Below, in pieces: positions 9,309 to 17,330 of a stretch of DNA of 64,000 bases. This DNA comes from a virus. A program made the translations under genes and the position numbers. Within the stretch, counting starts at the first letter, position 1. Each line of letters begins with the position of its first letter. Location: IMG/VR virus record IMGVR_UViG_3300035698_011322, positions 1 through 64,000 of that record, one strand, 5' to 3'. The notes beneath the pieces are model-generated. The model was not told the DNA's origin, made no database searches, and worked only from the letters and a program-made list of their open reading frames with translations.

Positions 9309-9832
9309 ATAAACAATTCCAATAACTCATATATTAATTTAGTTTGTTCCTTATTGAATTTAAATTTTTTAACTGATTTATTTGTCCATGCTTTCAAATC
9401 ATCTTTTAGTTCTTGACTCATTGCTGCCCAATCAGCCATCATTTCAGCAATATCTATATCACTCATTTTATCTACACTACTATGTGCCTGTGGATGATGT
9501 TTGTTTACTCCTATATGATGTTTGGATGCTTTCTTTACTTTATCCTTTATACCATCTGGATATTCAAATCCTCTTCCAGCATTTTTTTCTTTATGCCACC
9601 ACGAAAGCCATATATATGGTATTCTTTCCTCTTTGCTATACTTTGATTTATCATGGTTTTTAGCTCTTGACATTAATTGAACTTTATTTAAATCATCTCT
9701 TTCTTCAGCAATTGTATATAAATTCTTTTGAACTCTTTTGATATGTTCGTTAGTTCTTTTCTCATAAAAATCAACCATCTCTTTTGTTGGTTGGGTTTCT
9801 TTAGCTTCTTTTATATAGTGTGTTAGTCTCAT
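9305..9832 (-). CDS. DUF5662-like (HD-type) putative capsid-targeted protein
   Basis: 175 residues beginning MRLTHYIKEA. After the leader comes a metal-binding helical domain resembling the DUF5662 family: a long helix with HIKRVQKNL, then NHDKSKY, the His-rich HHIGVNKHHPQAH, and DIAEMMADWAAMS. These histidines and aspartates suggest an HD-like phosphohydrolase; the substrate is unknown. ATGA overlaps couple it on both sides. Confidence 0.8.
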   Translation of the reverse strand: MRLTHYIKEAKETQPTKEMVDFYEKRTNEHIKRVQKNLYTIAEERDDLNKVQLMSRAKNHDKSKYSKEERIPYIWLSWWHKEKNAGRGFEYPDGIKDKVKKASKHHIGVNKHHPQAHSSVDKMSDIDIAEMMADWAAMSQELKDDLKAWTNKSVKKFKFNKEQTKLIYELLELFI

Positions 9833-10356
9833 GTGGTTTCCCAGAATATCTCGGCAAATTGCCCATCAAAACCCCATCCCCTTCTCAATTCACTTCCAAA
9901 TGTTTTCTTGAATAATTTCCAGTATTCATTAACACTAACTTTATACCATGGCCACCCATTAACAAAATCTTTATCTGGTGTTCCATTGCCCATATGTGTC
10001 CATACCATATCTGTGTTCTTTAGCTTAATTGTCTTATATAGTTTCTTGAACTTTCTGTTTACTACCTTATTGTCTAATCTCTCCATTTCAATATATGGTA
10101 GTTTATTATACTCTTCTTGGCTCATACCATATTCTTTTTCAAAATCCTTTACTTTTAGCCTATGTTTTTCTTCATCACCCACATATCCACCTAGAAAAGA
10201 CAAATCGGATTTTCCGGCTTGAACAGGTAACAACCATATACCTTTTCTAGCTGGCGCTCTTAATCTTTTTCTATGAGTCTGTTTTTGCCCAGACATCGGC
10301 CCTAAACGAATAAAGAACTTATCCATGCCTTCTTTTATGTAGTTTTTTAATTTCAT
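9829..10356 (-). CDS. Putative capsid-targeted protein of unknown function
   Basis: 175 residues when started at ATG 10356, which overlaps the upstream TGA and begins MKLKNYIKEG. A GTG at 10365 would add three residues but hides the leader. The mature part is basic, with GQKQTHRKRLRAPARKG near the N-terminus and Trp-rich segments (NGWPWYKVS, RRGWGFDG). No family recognised. The basic start after the cleavage point would suit a protein packaged with DNA. Confidence 0.65.
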   Translation of the reverse strand: MKLKNYIKEGMDKFFIRLGPMSGQKQTHRKRLRAPARKGIWLLPVQAGKSDLSFLGGYVGDEEKHRLKVKDFEKEYGMSQEEYNKLPYIEMERLDNKVVNRKFKKLYKTIKLKNTDMVWTHMGNGTPDKDFVNGWPWYKVSVNEYWKLFKKTFGSELRRGWGFDGQFAEIFWETT

Positions 10357-10880
10357 ATATCCCACAAATCCTTTAATTTCTTTATTGTGTCACTTGTGTT
10401 CTTATGTAGTATACCGATCCCGCCTTTGGATCTCCATTGCTTGATATTTCTTTTACTATCATCTATGAGGACAGAAGATTTACTAGCATGGTTCTGTTTC
10501 TCTATACTAAGTGTAATGAAGGCCGTCTTGAGAAAGCCAGATCCAAGCTCTTTACTGATCCAATCTCTCTTGCCCTTTATGGCTGAGGTAACAGTCTTTG
10601 GTCTAGCGGTCAATATAGTTGGCTCATACTTCTTTATATAGTTCCACAGTTGCTTGCCATCACTAGTCCATGGCAGTTCAGACCAGAATGTTGCGCCCAT
10701 CTCAGCAACCTTAGTCCAAACATCTTCTGACTTCTTTTTAGTAATCCATTTTTTCCAACCATCTTTTATGTTTGGATCGATTTTATCACTCATACCTTGT
10801 AGAAAGTCAACCAGCACACCATCAAGATCACAATAAATTTTATATTCAATTTCTTCTTTTATGTAGTTAGACAGTCTCAT
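10353..10880 (-). CDS. HAD-family phosphatase, putative capsid-targeted
   Basis: 175 residues starting MRLSNYIKEE, then a HAD phosphohydrolase: motif I CDLDGVLVD (nucleophile Asp and acid/base Asp), motif II TILTARP, a Lys (SIEKQ) and motif IV VLIDDSKRN. Such enzymes dephosphorylate nucleotides or polynucleotide 3' ends, as in the phosphatase half of T4 polynucleotide kinase. Its neighbours are a cyclic-phosphate receiver-like protein and a P-loop kinase with the same leader, so an RNA-end or nucleotide role is plausible but unproven. Confidence 0.85.
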   Translation of the reverse strand: MRLSNYIKEEIEYKIYCDLDGVLVDFLQGMSDKIDPNIKDGWKKWITKKKSEDVWTKVAEMGATFWSELPWTSDGKQLWNYIKKYEPTILTARPKTVTSAIKGKRDWISKELGSGFLKTAFITLSIEKQNHASKSSVLIDDSKRNIKQWRSKGGIGILHKNTSDTIKKLKDLWDI

Positions 10881-11203
10881 TTGAGTTTCCTTTTGATGGA
10901 TCGTAGTCCTAGCTCCATCTTCTTTCTAGCGGATGGATTCGCTGTATGGATTTTTATTTTGGGGCATTTGAATTCTTTGTTCGTGAATACTTGTTTCTCT
11001 ATCCATAACAATACATCATTTCCAGTTCCGATTTTACGATCATCACCTAAATCATGGTCAAGACTTATCTCGATAACATCGCCTTTTTTCAATAAATCTA
11101 TAGCTTGAGTCGGTGTCTTAACACCAATCCACCCACTAGGTGATGTTCTTTCATCATCCAGATATACCTTTATACCTTCATTTATATAATGAGTTAGTCT
11201 CAT
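10877..11203 (-). CDS. Receiver-like protein (cyclic-phosphate-processing type), putative capsid-targeted
   Basis: 108 residues from ATG 11203 (MRLTHYINEG), with AGAGGA just upstream; a longer reading to 11248 would bury the leader. The domain has VYLDDERTSP, ISLDHDLGDD, a GTGNDVLLWIE helix and IHTANPSARK, the pattern of the cREC family proposed to process cyclic phosphates at RNA ends. Classical two-component output or partner domains are absent. Confidence 0.75.
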   Translation of the reverse strand: MRLTHYINEGIKVYLDDERTSPSGWIGVKTPTQAIDLLKKGDVIEISLDHDLGDDRKIGTGNDVLLWIEKQVFTNKEFKCPKIKIHTANPSARKKMELGLRSIKRKLK

Positions 11204-11331
11204 TTGAATATTCCTCTTATACGATACCCACCTATATTTCGATCCCATTCAAATGCAACATCTCCAGCAAACACAGAACCACTTACCAAAAATATTAAAG
11301 CAACAACTGTACTAAACAGTTTTAATTTCAT
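11200..11331 (-). CDS. Tiny exported protein
   Basis: 43 codons from ATG 11331, lying between the kinase and receiver genes and overlapping both ends. It has a signal peptide (basic start, then FSTVVALIFLVSGSVFA) with a likely cleavage before GD. The remaining roughly 20 residues (FEWDRN, GGYRIRG) resemble the first strands of a fibronectin type III domain, so it may be a truncated remnant. It lacks the shared leader of its neighbours. Confidence 0.5.
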   Translation of the reverse strand: MKLKLFSTVVALIFLVSGSVFAGDVAFEWDRNIGGYRIRGIFK

Positions 11332-11812
11332 CAAAGCCCTCTTCTTTAGTTGGTGGTTGATACTTAGCCTTCATTGATTTTATAACATCATCTGGTATAA
11401 CCTTGCCAGTGTCTTTTCCACGTTTGTCTAATCTCTTCTTTAACTCAGATCCACCAACTTTGAATATGATAGCTATTTTCTTATAGTCCTCTGAGGCACT
11501 CTTCATAAAATAACTTCTTTGTTTTACAGTCATATTAGTATTATCAACTATTATATTTCTTCCTTTACTTAGGGCCTTGTCAAACTCTTTTCTAGTATTA
11601 CCTAGAGTATTATCTCTACCCGCTTTAACAAATGCCTCTGAATATGTTATTTTATTCTTCTTCGCAATCTTCTCAACATATAAATCATTAGACACAATAT
11701 TATATTTTCCCTTGAGCTTCGAGATATATGTGGACTTACCGGATGCTGGAAGGCCAATCAGTAGTATTATTTCCTTCTGTGCCTCTTCGTTTATATAGTT
11801 GCTTAGTCTCAT
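11312..11812 (-). CDS. P-loop polynucleotide-kinase-like protein, putative capsid-targeted
   Basis: 166 residues: leader MRLSNYINEE, then Walker A GLPASGKST, SNDLYVEKIA, DNTNMTVKQR and a lid with KKRLDKRGKDTG. This is the AAA_33/T4 Pnk kinase-domain pattern, which phosphorylates 5'-OH ends of RNA or DNA. No phosphatase domain is fused; a separate HAD protein two genes downstream could supply it. The ATG overlaps the upstream stop. Confidence 0.85.
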   Translation of the reverse strand: MRLSNYINEEAQKEIILLIGLPASGKSTYISKLKGKYNIVSNDLYVEKIAKKNKITYSEAFVKAGRDNTLGNTRKEFDKALSKGRNIIVDNTNMTVKQRSYFMKSASEDYKKIAIIFKVGGSELKKRLDKRGKDTGKVIPDDVIKSMKAKYQPPTKEEGFDEIKTV

Positions 11813-12465
11813 AATAATACGTCCTCTACGAACTTATTATACCTTTCTCGCATTGTTAGTCCGCCTTTTGGATGGTACATTTGATCCAAAAACGATCCTT
11901 GAATGATTATATACTTCTTACAATTTAGAACAATCTCGCCCATTGTATTTAAAGCATTACATAAATCCTTATCAGTATACATCCTAGAAACCTTTTCTGA
12001 CCATTTTTTTCTATAGTGAAGCTCTTCTTTTGAATTCTTTATTCCAGCTGGTTTATAATTAGTGCTCTGCCATATAAAAAAATCTTCAATTCTTGATGAC
12101 CATACATAATTGAAGTCACCTATAGGAAAAACTAAACCAGCACCAGTTCCATATCCACTACCCAATATTTTAGGTGGGAAAGTAAACAGACCCCCGCTTC
12201 TTGGTTTCCATTTAAATTTCTTAAAGAACTCTATATCAACGGCTGCCTGTATTTCCCTTGGAGTATCAACCGGTACTCTGTTAGATCTGGTGCTCTTTAT
12301 CTCTACCAAGTCTTTTGCTACATATCCTCTTCTTACATATTTGTTATTACAACTCTTTACAGCATTAAGCCATGGTTTGCAATTAGCTTTTGTATACTTG
12401 ATAAAGAAATCGTACTTGATCTGTGGTTTTTTATTAGCTTCGTTCAAATATGAGTTGAGTTTCAT
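11809..12465 (-). CDS. Putative capsid-targeted protein, paralogue of 7379-8314
   Basis: 218 residues starting MKLNSYLNEA. Shares with 7379-8314 an Arg-Gly after a helical start (YVRRGYVA), a PVDTPREIQ segment, FFKKFKWKPRSGGLFTF, a Tyr-Gly and a strand ending IGDFNYVWS. An ADP-ribosyltransferase-like fold is conceivable but key residues are not certain. The two copies are separated by six other leader-bearing genes. Confidence 0.7.
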   Translation of the reverse strand: MKLNSYLNEANKKPQIKYDFFIKYTKANCKPWLNAVKSCNNKYVRRGYVAKDLVEIKSTRSNRVPVDTPREIQAAVDIEFFKKFKWKPRSGGLFTFPPKILGSGYGTGAGLVFPIGDFNYVWSSRIEDFFIWQSTNYKPAGIKNSKEELHYRKKWSEKVSRMYTDKDLCNALNTMGEIVLNCKKYIIIQGSFLDQMYHPKGGLTMRERYNKFVEDVLL

Positions 12466-13281
12466 TTATTTGATTCCTTGAATTTGCTTTGATAGTCTAC
12501 CCATAGTTCTCTTCATGGTTTTAGTCAAAAGCTTTTCTCTAATCATTCTCTTTATGAAGAAAGGGAAGAAATTATCCATGTGTCTAACCCACTTTCGAAC
12601 ATCTGGAATCTCTTTCATAAACTCATCCCATGTTAGTTTATTATACTCTTTATCACCAAGTTGCTTTCTAACTTCATCAACAGCATGTATTATTGCTTGT
12701 ATTTCTGCTGTCATATGGAAACCCAATCCTTCTTTTTCTTGTCTTATATCATCTCGCTTAGGTTCAGAGAAATACATATTATGCTTTACATCATCAATCC
12801 AATGTGTCAATTCATGTCTTATGTTGGATTTTATATTAATCTCTGTTGATACACCAAAGAAAAAGTCAAATACATTCTTTTTATCAATATCCTCTAACTC
12901 TCCAGGTTTTACAAAATGATCAAATAAAGATATTGTTGGGCCAATGAATATAACATTTTTATCAGGATAGTAAAAACCCCCATGTGATGTAAAACCAACA
13001 AATATATTTACAGGCTTTTCTTTATTTATTTCTTTAATAATAGGCGATTTCAATGAACTAGATTTGATTCTTTTGAAAACCCATATCTCATCACCACCAA
13101 CCTTGACTTTCTTTCCGGCCTTTCGGACATCACTTAAAACTTTTTTGAGTGTTTTTATATCACGTTTCTTAACACTATTGTTTATTTGTTTGACAAACTT
13201 ATCTATAGGCTTGTAGATCAAGTCTATATCACTCTTATCAACATCAATAATACTATTTTTTATATATTTGTCAAATCTCAT
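12466..13281 (-). CDS. Zincin-like metalloprotease, putative capsid-targeted
   Basis: 271 residues starting MRFDKYIKNS: the leader is recognisable but the cleavage Glu is replaced by Asn, so processing may fail or occur elsewhere. Near residue 158 it has HELTHWIDD, the HExxH zinc-protease motif, followed by DDIRQEKEGLGFHMTAE as possible third-ligand region. The C-terminus is basic. Its start overlaps the upstream stop (TAATG). Confidence 0.75.
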   Translation of the reverse strand: MRFDKYIKNSIIDVDKSDIDLIYKPIDKFVKQINNSVKKRDIKTLKKVLSDVRKAGKKVKVGGDEIWVFKRIKSSSLKSPIIKEINKEKPVNIFVGFTSHGGFYYPDKNVIFIGPTISLFDHFVKPGELEDIDKKNVFDFFFGVSTEINIKSNIRHELTHWIDDVKHNMYFSEPKRDDIRQEKEGLGFHMTAEIQAIIHAVDEVRKQLGDKEYNKLTWDEFMKEIPDVRKWVRHMDNFFPFFIKRMIREKLLTKTMKRTMGRLSKQIQGIK

Positions 13282-13964
13282 TAGAGTATTTTATCCAGCT
13301 TCATCGATTTCAGTTTGGATTTATATGATTCGAGTCTCTTCAAAAACTTCTTGTATTCTTTACCCTCACCCGAAAAAACCATTTTAAACCATTTATATAT
13401 ACCACCATGTTTACCATACTTCAGAAATTCTATTGCGGCTTGAAATGCAAAGGAATCAATCTCCACATCTGATCCAACATATTTCCAAGTATCTTCGGCT
13501 TCTAATTCCGATGGATCAATAAAAACAGCTTTAAGATCCGATACACTTATTTGAGTCAAGTGCTTAAATTCATGCGATAAAATATTCAAAAGATCTGAGA
13601 AGAATTGGTTCTTTCTTATATCCAAGAACATCTTATCTTTACCAGGTTTTGCAAATCTCTTAAAGAACTCTGAAAGACCTGTTTGTAAATGAACTGTTAT
13701 TGATAGTTCTCCACCACCTATTTCCACTTCGGCACCTGACATATATCTATATATTTTATGCTTCACTCTACCAATGTCAAATATAATAGGTAGATCTTTG
13801 TCCTTAAATAATATGTTTAGGATTTCTGTAATCTCTTTATCACTTGTTATCCATTTATTGCTTTTCAGAAACTTATATAAGAGTTTAATTTTGGGTTTTA
13901 TTATATACGCAACAAGTTTAATTTCTTCGGCTGTTGCTTCAACCATATATTGTTTTAATCTCAT
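13281..13964 (-). CDS. Second zincin-like metalloprotease, putative capsid-targeted
   Basis: 227 residues starting MRLKQYMVEA (cleavage expected after VE). NILSHEFKHLTQ near residue 137 supplies HExxH, and LEAEDTWKYVGSDVEIDSFA downstream has acidic residues that could complete the zinc site. Similar in plan to 12466-13281 but diverged in sequence. ATGA overlap with the epimerase gene upstream. Confidence 0.75.
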   Translation of the reverse strand: MRLKQYMVEATAEEIKLVAYIIKPKIKLLYKFLKSNKWITSDKEITEILNILFKDKDLPIIFDIGRVKHKIYRYMSGAEVEIGGGELSITVHLQTGLSEFFKRFAKPGKDKMFLDIRKNQFFSDLLNILSHEFKHLTQISVSDLKAVFIDPSELEAEDTWKYVGSDVEIDSFAFQAAIEFLKYGKHGGIYKWFKMVFSGEGKEYKKFLKRLESYKSKLKSMKLDKIL

Positions 13965-14920
13965 TTATGCCATTCCCATGCTGTTTTTATAATTGTGTTT
14001 ATGTCACTCTGTTTCGGCTCCCAGCCAAGCTCGTTTTTTAACTTCGATGGATCGGCAATCAAAGTGTCAGGCTCGTTTTTTCTTCTACCAACCTCTATTA
14101 TATTTATTCTTTTGCCTGAGATTTCTCTGACCTTATCGATTATTTCTCTTACAGAATATCCTCTATTATTTCCTATGTTATATACTGTGTATCCACTCTT
14201 CAAGGCATCAATTGCCAAAATATGAGCATTAGCAATATCATTAACATGGATGTAATCCCTTACCCCTGTTCCATCTGGTGTATCATAATCTGTTCCATAT
14301 ATTTTGAATTCTTTTGATATCATTAATAACGGTATAATATGTGTTTCGGGGGCATGTAACTCACCAATATTTCCACCAGATCCCGCCGCATTAAAATATC
14401 TCAAAATAACCGAATTCATGCCATCACAGTCTTTAAGAACATTTTCTATTATAAGCTTTGTCTTACCATAAACATTCTCTGGATTACAAGCTGTTTCTTC
14501 TTTTATAGGAATTTCTTTTGGATTACCATATACAGAGGCTGATGATGAGAAAATAAAATTCTTGACCTTATTCTCCATCATAACATATAACAGATTAATT
14601 GTATTCGACACATTATTCTTGTAGTATTTTAAACTACTTGTATCAGATTCACTTACAATCGAAAATGCCGCAAAATGCATAACAATATCAATACTATACT
14701 GTTTAAATAATCTTCTTAATAATCCAACATCACCGAAATCACCTATTATAGTTCTTGTGTCTTGTAGAAGATGATCACTACCTGTTGAAAAGTTATCTAA
14801 TACAGTAACATCATAATCCTTTGTCTCCAATAACATCTTTACAACATGTGATCCAATATAACCAGCACCACCTATTACCAATATATTTTTATACTTCACC
14901 CTTTGCCCTTCTCTCTTCAT
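13961..14920 (-). CDS. galE: UDP-glucose 4-epimerase (GalE-like)
   Basis: Short-chain dehydrogenase/reductase that interconverts UDP-glucose and UDP-galactose (or N-acetyl forms). Rossmann motif GGAGYIGSH at the N-terminus, catalytic Ser in SSSASVYG, YGKTK with the Tyr-x3-Lys pair, RYFNAAGS and DYIHVNDIA are all present. The start may be ATG 14920 or GTG 14899, which sits better after AAAGG. It is the one clear enzyme in the 7.4-16 kb run without the shared leader. With the glycosyltransferase at 58215-59333 it could serve surface or DNA glycosylation. Confidence 0.9.
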   Translation of the reverse strand: MKREGQRVKYKNILVIGGAGYIGSHVVKMLLETKDYDVTVLDNFSTGSDHLLQDTRTIIGDFGDVGLLRRLFKQYSIDIVMHFAAFSIVSESDTSSLKYYKNNVSNTINLLYVMMENKVKNFIFSSSASVYGNPKEIPIKEETACNPENVYGKTKLIIENVLKDCDGMNSVILRYFNAAGSGGNIGELHAPETHIIPLLMISKEFKIYGTDYDTPDGTGVRDYIHVNDIANAHILAIDALKSGYTVYNIGNNRGYSVREIIDKVREISGKRINIIEVGRRKNEPDTLIADPSKLKNELGWEPKQSDINTIIKTAWEWHK

Positions 14921-15029
14921 AATTTACCCATTTAACATATAAATGACCACATTTATGGCATATGCCTTGACCACTTTTTTGTTTCCATTGGTGCTCACAT
15001 TTCTGACACTTGAATGTATTATACTGCAT
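14889..15029 (-). CDS. Small zinc-ribbon protein
   Basis: 46 codons from ATG 15029, overlapping the epimerase start and the kinase end in another frame. Two Cys pairs (FKCQKCEH and GICHKCGH) about 17 residues apart form a zinc ribbon, followed by LYVKWVNYEE. Phages carry many such proteins; no function assigned. Confidence 0.65.
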   Translation of the reverse strand: MQYNTFKCQKCEHQWKQKSGQGICHKCGHLYVKWVNYEERRAKGEV

Positions 15030-15726
15030 ACCACGCATCGACTCCTTTATTAATTTTCTCAAGTGACAGAATAGTTGGAGATAGATACTTTTCTCCAGTT
15101 TCTATGAGTGTCTTCTTATGATCAATTCCAACTGGATTTTGTATTGGAGAGTTATAGAATCCAGCCATGAATTTATATGCGTTGACAATTACTTCATTTG
15201 TGAGCATGCCCTCATTATTATCTATCTCCATCCATGTTGAAAACTTCCCTCTATAGAAGTTCTTAGCAGCGTTGACATTCTTATGTATTTGTCTAATAAA
15301 ATCAACATCGACTTGTCGCTCTCTCTTTGAGGCTCGCTCGATTGCTGTTTCCAATGATGTGTTGATAAATATTATTGCAACATCATAGCCAAAGTATTCA
15401 AGTATTCCAACTCGCTTTAAAACTGCTGATGTTTTATTGGCAGTACCATCAACAGCTAATGGTAACATAGAATTTATATATAAGGTAAGTTGGTTCTTGT
15501 TTATTGTTTTAACTTTTAAACTTATCTTACCCCAATCCGTATTCCACCATTTCTTGAAAAGTGGAAATGATTTATCGGTGTTGACTATACGAGGTTCAAT
15601 AGATCCAGATTTTACTTTTGATAATGTATATGATTTACCTGATCCACTACTACCACACATAAAACAAGCTTTAAAAATTCCGCGATCCATAATCCCTTCA
15701 GTTATATAGTCTTCTAGTCTACTCAT
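15019..15726 (-). CDS. Zeta-toxin-like P-loop kinase, putative capsid-targeted
   Basis: 235 residues with leader MSRLEDYITEG, then CGSSGSGKSYT (Walker A) near residue 25, NTDKSFPLF, a central VDGTANKT segment and an Arg-rich lid (ERASKRERQVD). This is the zeta-toxin/AAA_33 kinase plan, which phosphorylates small molecules or nucleic acid ends. Substrate unknown. ATGA-coupled to 15723-16046. Confidence 0.75.
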   Translation of the reverse strand: MSRLEDYITEGIMDRGIFKACFMCGSSGSGKSYTLSKVKSGSIEPRIVNTDKSFPLFKKWWNTDWGKISLKVKTINKNQLTLYINSMLPLAVDGTANKTSAVLKRVGILEYFGYDVAIIFINTSLETAIERASKRERQVDVDFIRQIHKNVNAAKNFYRGKFSTWMEIDNNEGMLTNEVIVNAYKFMAGFYNSPIQNPVGIDHKKTLIETGEKYLSPTILSLEKINKGVDAWYAV

Positions 15727-16046
15727 TTAATAACTCCGAATAATTGTTTTTTGTATGGGTGTTTTTTAGTATCTGTTTTGATTTCTTTTTTCGACTTCCC
15801 AGATCCTCTCCAATACGTGCTATTATATGATTGATCTTTAATTGAAGCACAGAACCCTTTGGCTTTCTGTGTATCGAAGCCTTCTTTACTACTCATTCTT
15901 AAGACACAGGCATCAAAGAAACCATGCTCAGTAGGATCTTTACCAATTGTCTTGGCAAACTTTGCTATGGAGTTCTCTGTCCATCCCTTAGAGGCAATTG
16001 GAGCCTCGTCTAATTCATCCACCATTAGCTTTTCAAAGAATTTCAT
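15723..16046 (-). CDS. Small protein with variant leader
   Basis: 107 residues starting MKFFEKLMVDELDEA; the strict leader is absent, but LDE followed by Ala would suit the same protease. The rest (GWTENSIAKFAKTIG, FFDACVLRMSSKEGFD, AKGFCASIKD) is a conserved-looking domain seen in phage proteins that I cannot name. Overlaps the next gene by 14 bases. Confidence 0.65.
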   Translation of the reverse strand: MKFFEKLMVDELDEAPIASKGWTENSIAKFAKTIGKDPTEHGFFDACVLRMSSKEGFDTQKAKGFCASIKDQSYNSTYWRGSGKSKKEIKTDTKKHPYKKQLFGVIK

Positions 16047-16416
16047 TTATCTTTTTCTTATCCTCCTCTTCATCATCTTCTTCTGGTGGATCTTCTTCTG
16101 GTGGATCTTCTTCTGGTGGATCTTCTTCTGGTGGATCTTCTTCTGGTGGATCTTCTTCACCATCTTCTGGAAATGGCCCAACGGCCTCTATTTCCTTTTC
16201 AACATTATTCCACTTTTCGAGTTTATCTTCCAGATCAGATAATATAGCCTCTTCTGCATCATCATTTGGATCACCAACCTTCGAAATGGCATTTTCTATA
16301 GATTTCTTATTCTGGCTGATCACTCTCTCAGAATACTTTTCACCAATCTCCGGCTCATCAATATCAAGAGCTGATTGCACAGAATCCTCTTCTCTTATAT
16401 ATCTATTAAATCTCAT
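16033..16416 (-). CDS. Acidic repeat protein with capsid-targeting leader
   Basis: 127 residues starting MRFNRYIREE. The middle is helical and acidic; residues about 88-113 are five tandem DPPEE units encoded by 15-base repeats, then a DDEEEDKKK tail. A strongly acidic repeat protein could act as a scaffold or bind basic internal proteins; this is inference. Confidence 0.7.
   Translation of the reverse strand: MRFNRYIREEDSVQSALDIDEPEIGEKYSERVISQNKKSIENAISKVGDPNDDAEEAILSDLEDKLEKWNNVEKEIEAVGPFPEDGEEDPPEEDPPEEDPPEEDPPEEDPPEEDDEEEDKKKINEIL
16071..16157 (-). repeat. 15-base tandem repeats (DPPEE units)
   Basis: About five copies of a 15-base unit read on the plus strand as TCTTCTGGTGGATCT. They are in frame inside 16033-16416 and change its length in whole five-residue steps, so copy number could vary without breaking the gene. 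Confidence 0.85.
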
Positions 16417-16432
16417 AACTCACTCCTTCCCC

Positions 16433-16969
16433 TTATAGTGCCAGAATCAATAACAATATACTACCAATTGTTATTAAATACATTCCACCTCTATTTATCA
16501 TATTATCTGTTTTATGTTCATATTTTTCATCTCGATACATATTTTCTGAATTGATCCATAGCTCTCTATATGATATAACCTTCTCACGTTCTAGCATACT
16601 TAATTCTTTTAGAGCATTTATTTCATCTATATATGTATTTGTTATTGATTCATTAACCAATAATATTTCTTTATATGTCTTCGCTAACTTAACCACAGCA
16701 CCAACCTTAGCATATTCTTTAGGTGCTAGTAAGATATGAGTACCTTCTTCTATACTACCAACAACTTCATAACTCAATTCACCTGTTTTCTTTATATATA
16801 TGGGGAAAAGTTTATCTGGTTTTGGTAGATTATCTAAATCACTCTTTATATCATAAGAAGGTGTTTCATTAATTTGTAAATCTGGTGGTTTATATGGTGT
16901 AAATGACTTAGGGGCACAAGAAACAAACAAGAAAAGGAAGAGTATACACAATACTATTCTTGATCTCAT
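16433..16969 (-). CDS. Lipoprotein with C-terminal membrane segment, candidate u-spanin
   Basis: 178 residues from ATG 16969, overlapping the upstream TGA (the longer form would start at TTG). The N-terminus is a lipoprotein signal ending FLFVSC, with Cys as lipid-anchored residue. A Pro-rich start, a helical middle (residues about 90-150) and a C-terminal hydrophobic stretch (GMYLITIGSILLLILAL) follow. An outer-membrane lipoprotein with an inner-membrane C-terminal anchor is the plan of unimolecular spanins, which fuse the two membranes at lysis. The neighbours are small membrane proteins. Confidence 0.6.
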   Translation of the reverse strand: MRSRIVLCILFLFLFVSCAPKSFTPYKPPDLQINETPSYDIKSDLDNLPKPDKLFPIYIKKTGELSYEVVGSIEEGTHILLAPKEYAKVGAVVKLAKTYKEILLVNESITNTYIDEINALKELSMLEREKVISYRELWINSENMYRDEKYEHKTDNMINRGGMYLITIGSILLLILAL

Positions 16970-17313
16970 ATATCTTCCCAATCATCATTCATTTGTTTCT
17001 CTATTTCAGCAAGCTTATCTTCTTTTAAAACTACTTGTATGTCTCTTGAAGCCTCTTGAAGTATAACTTTTATCTTTCCTTTTGTTTCCTCTGAGGAAAT
17101 TTCAGCAACTTCTATCTGTTTCATTATTATATCTTGCTCTTTGGTTTTAGCTGCAATTTCTCCCTGTTTAGTTTTATTTAAAAACTTATTCTTAAACGCA
17201 TCTATAATTTTTTCTTTCTTGTTTCTACCAAAGAACTTTGTTAATATTAAAGTTACTAAAGCAATTAAACACGCACCACCACCACCTATGAACAGAATAC
17301 TTGATATATCCAT
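16966..17313 (-). CDS. Small membrane-anchored coiled-coil protein
   Basis: 115 residues with one N-terminal membrane helix (SSILFIGGGGACLIALVTLIL) and a charged helical remainder (EIEKQMNDDWEDI end). ATGA overlap with the lipoprotein gene suggests they act together, possibly as holin-regulator or inner spanin partner. No specific family recognised. Confidence 0.65.
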   Translation of the reverse strand: MDISSILFIGGGGACLIALVTLILTKFFGRNKKEKIIDAFKNKFLNKTKQGEIAAKTKEQDIIMKQIEVAEISSEETKGKIKVILQEASRDIQVVLKEDKLAEIEKQMNDDWEDI

Positions 17314-17330
17314 TTTATTTCACACTCCTC

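Noticed and set aside
13961-14920. GalE as a member of the capsid-targeted bank
   Set aside because: Its N-terminus lacks the leader; it is simply inside the same operon.
16071-16157. Short-period repeats as possible CRISPR or iterons
   Set aside because: In-frame 15-base coding repeats (DPPEE) inside a gene.
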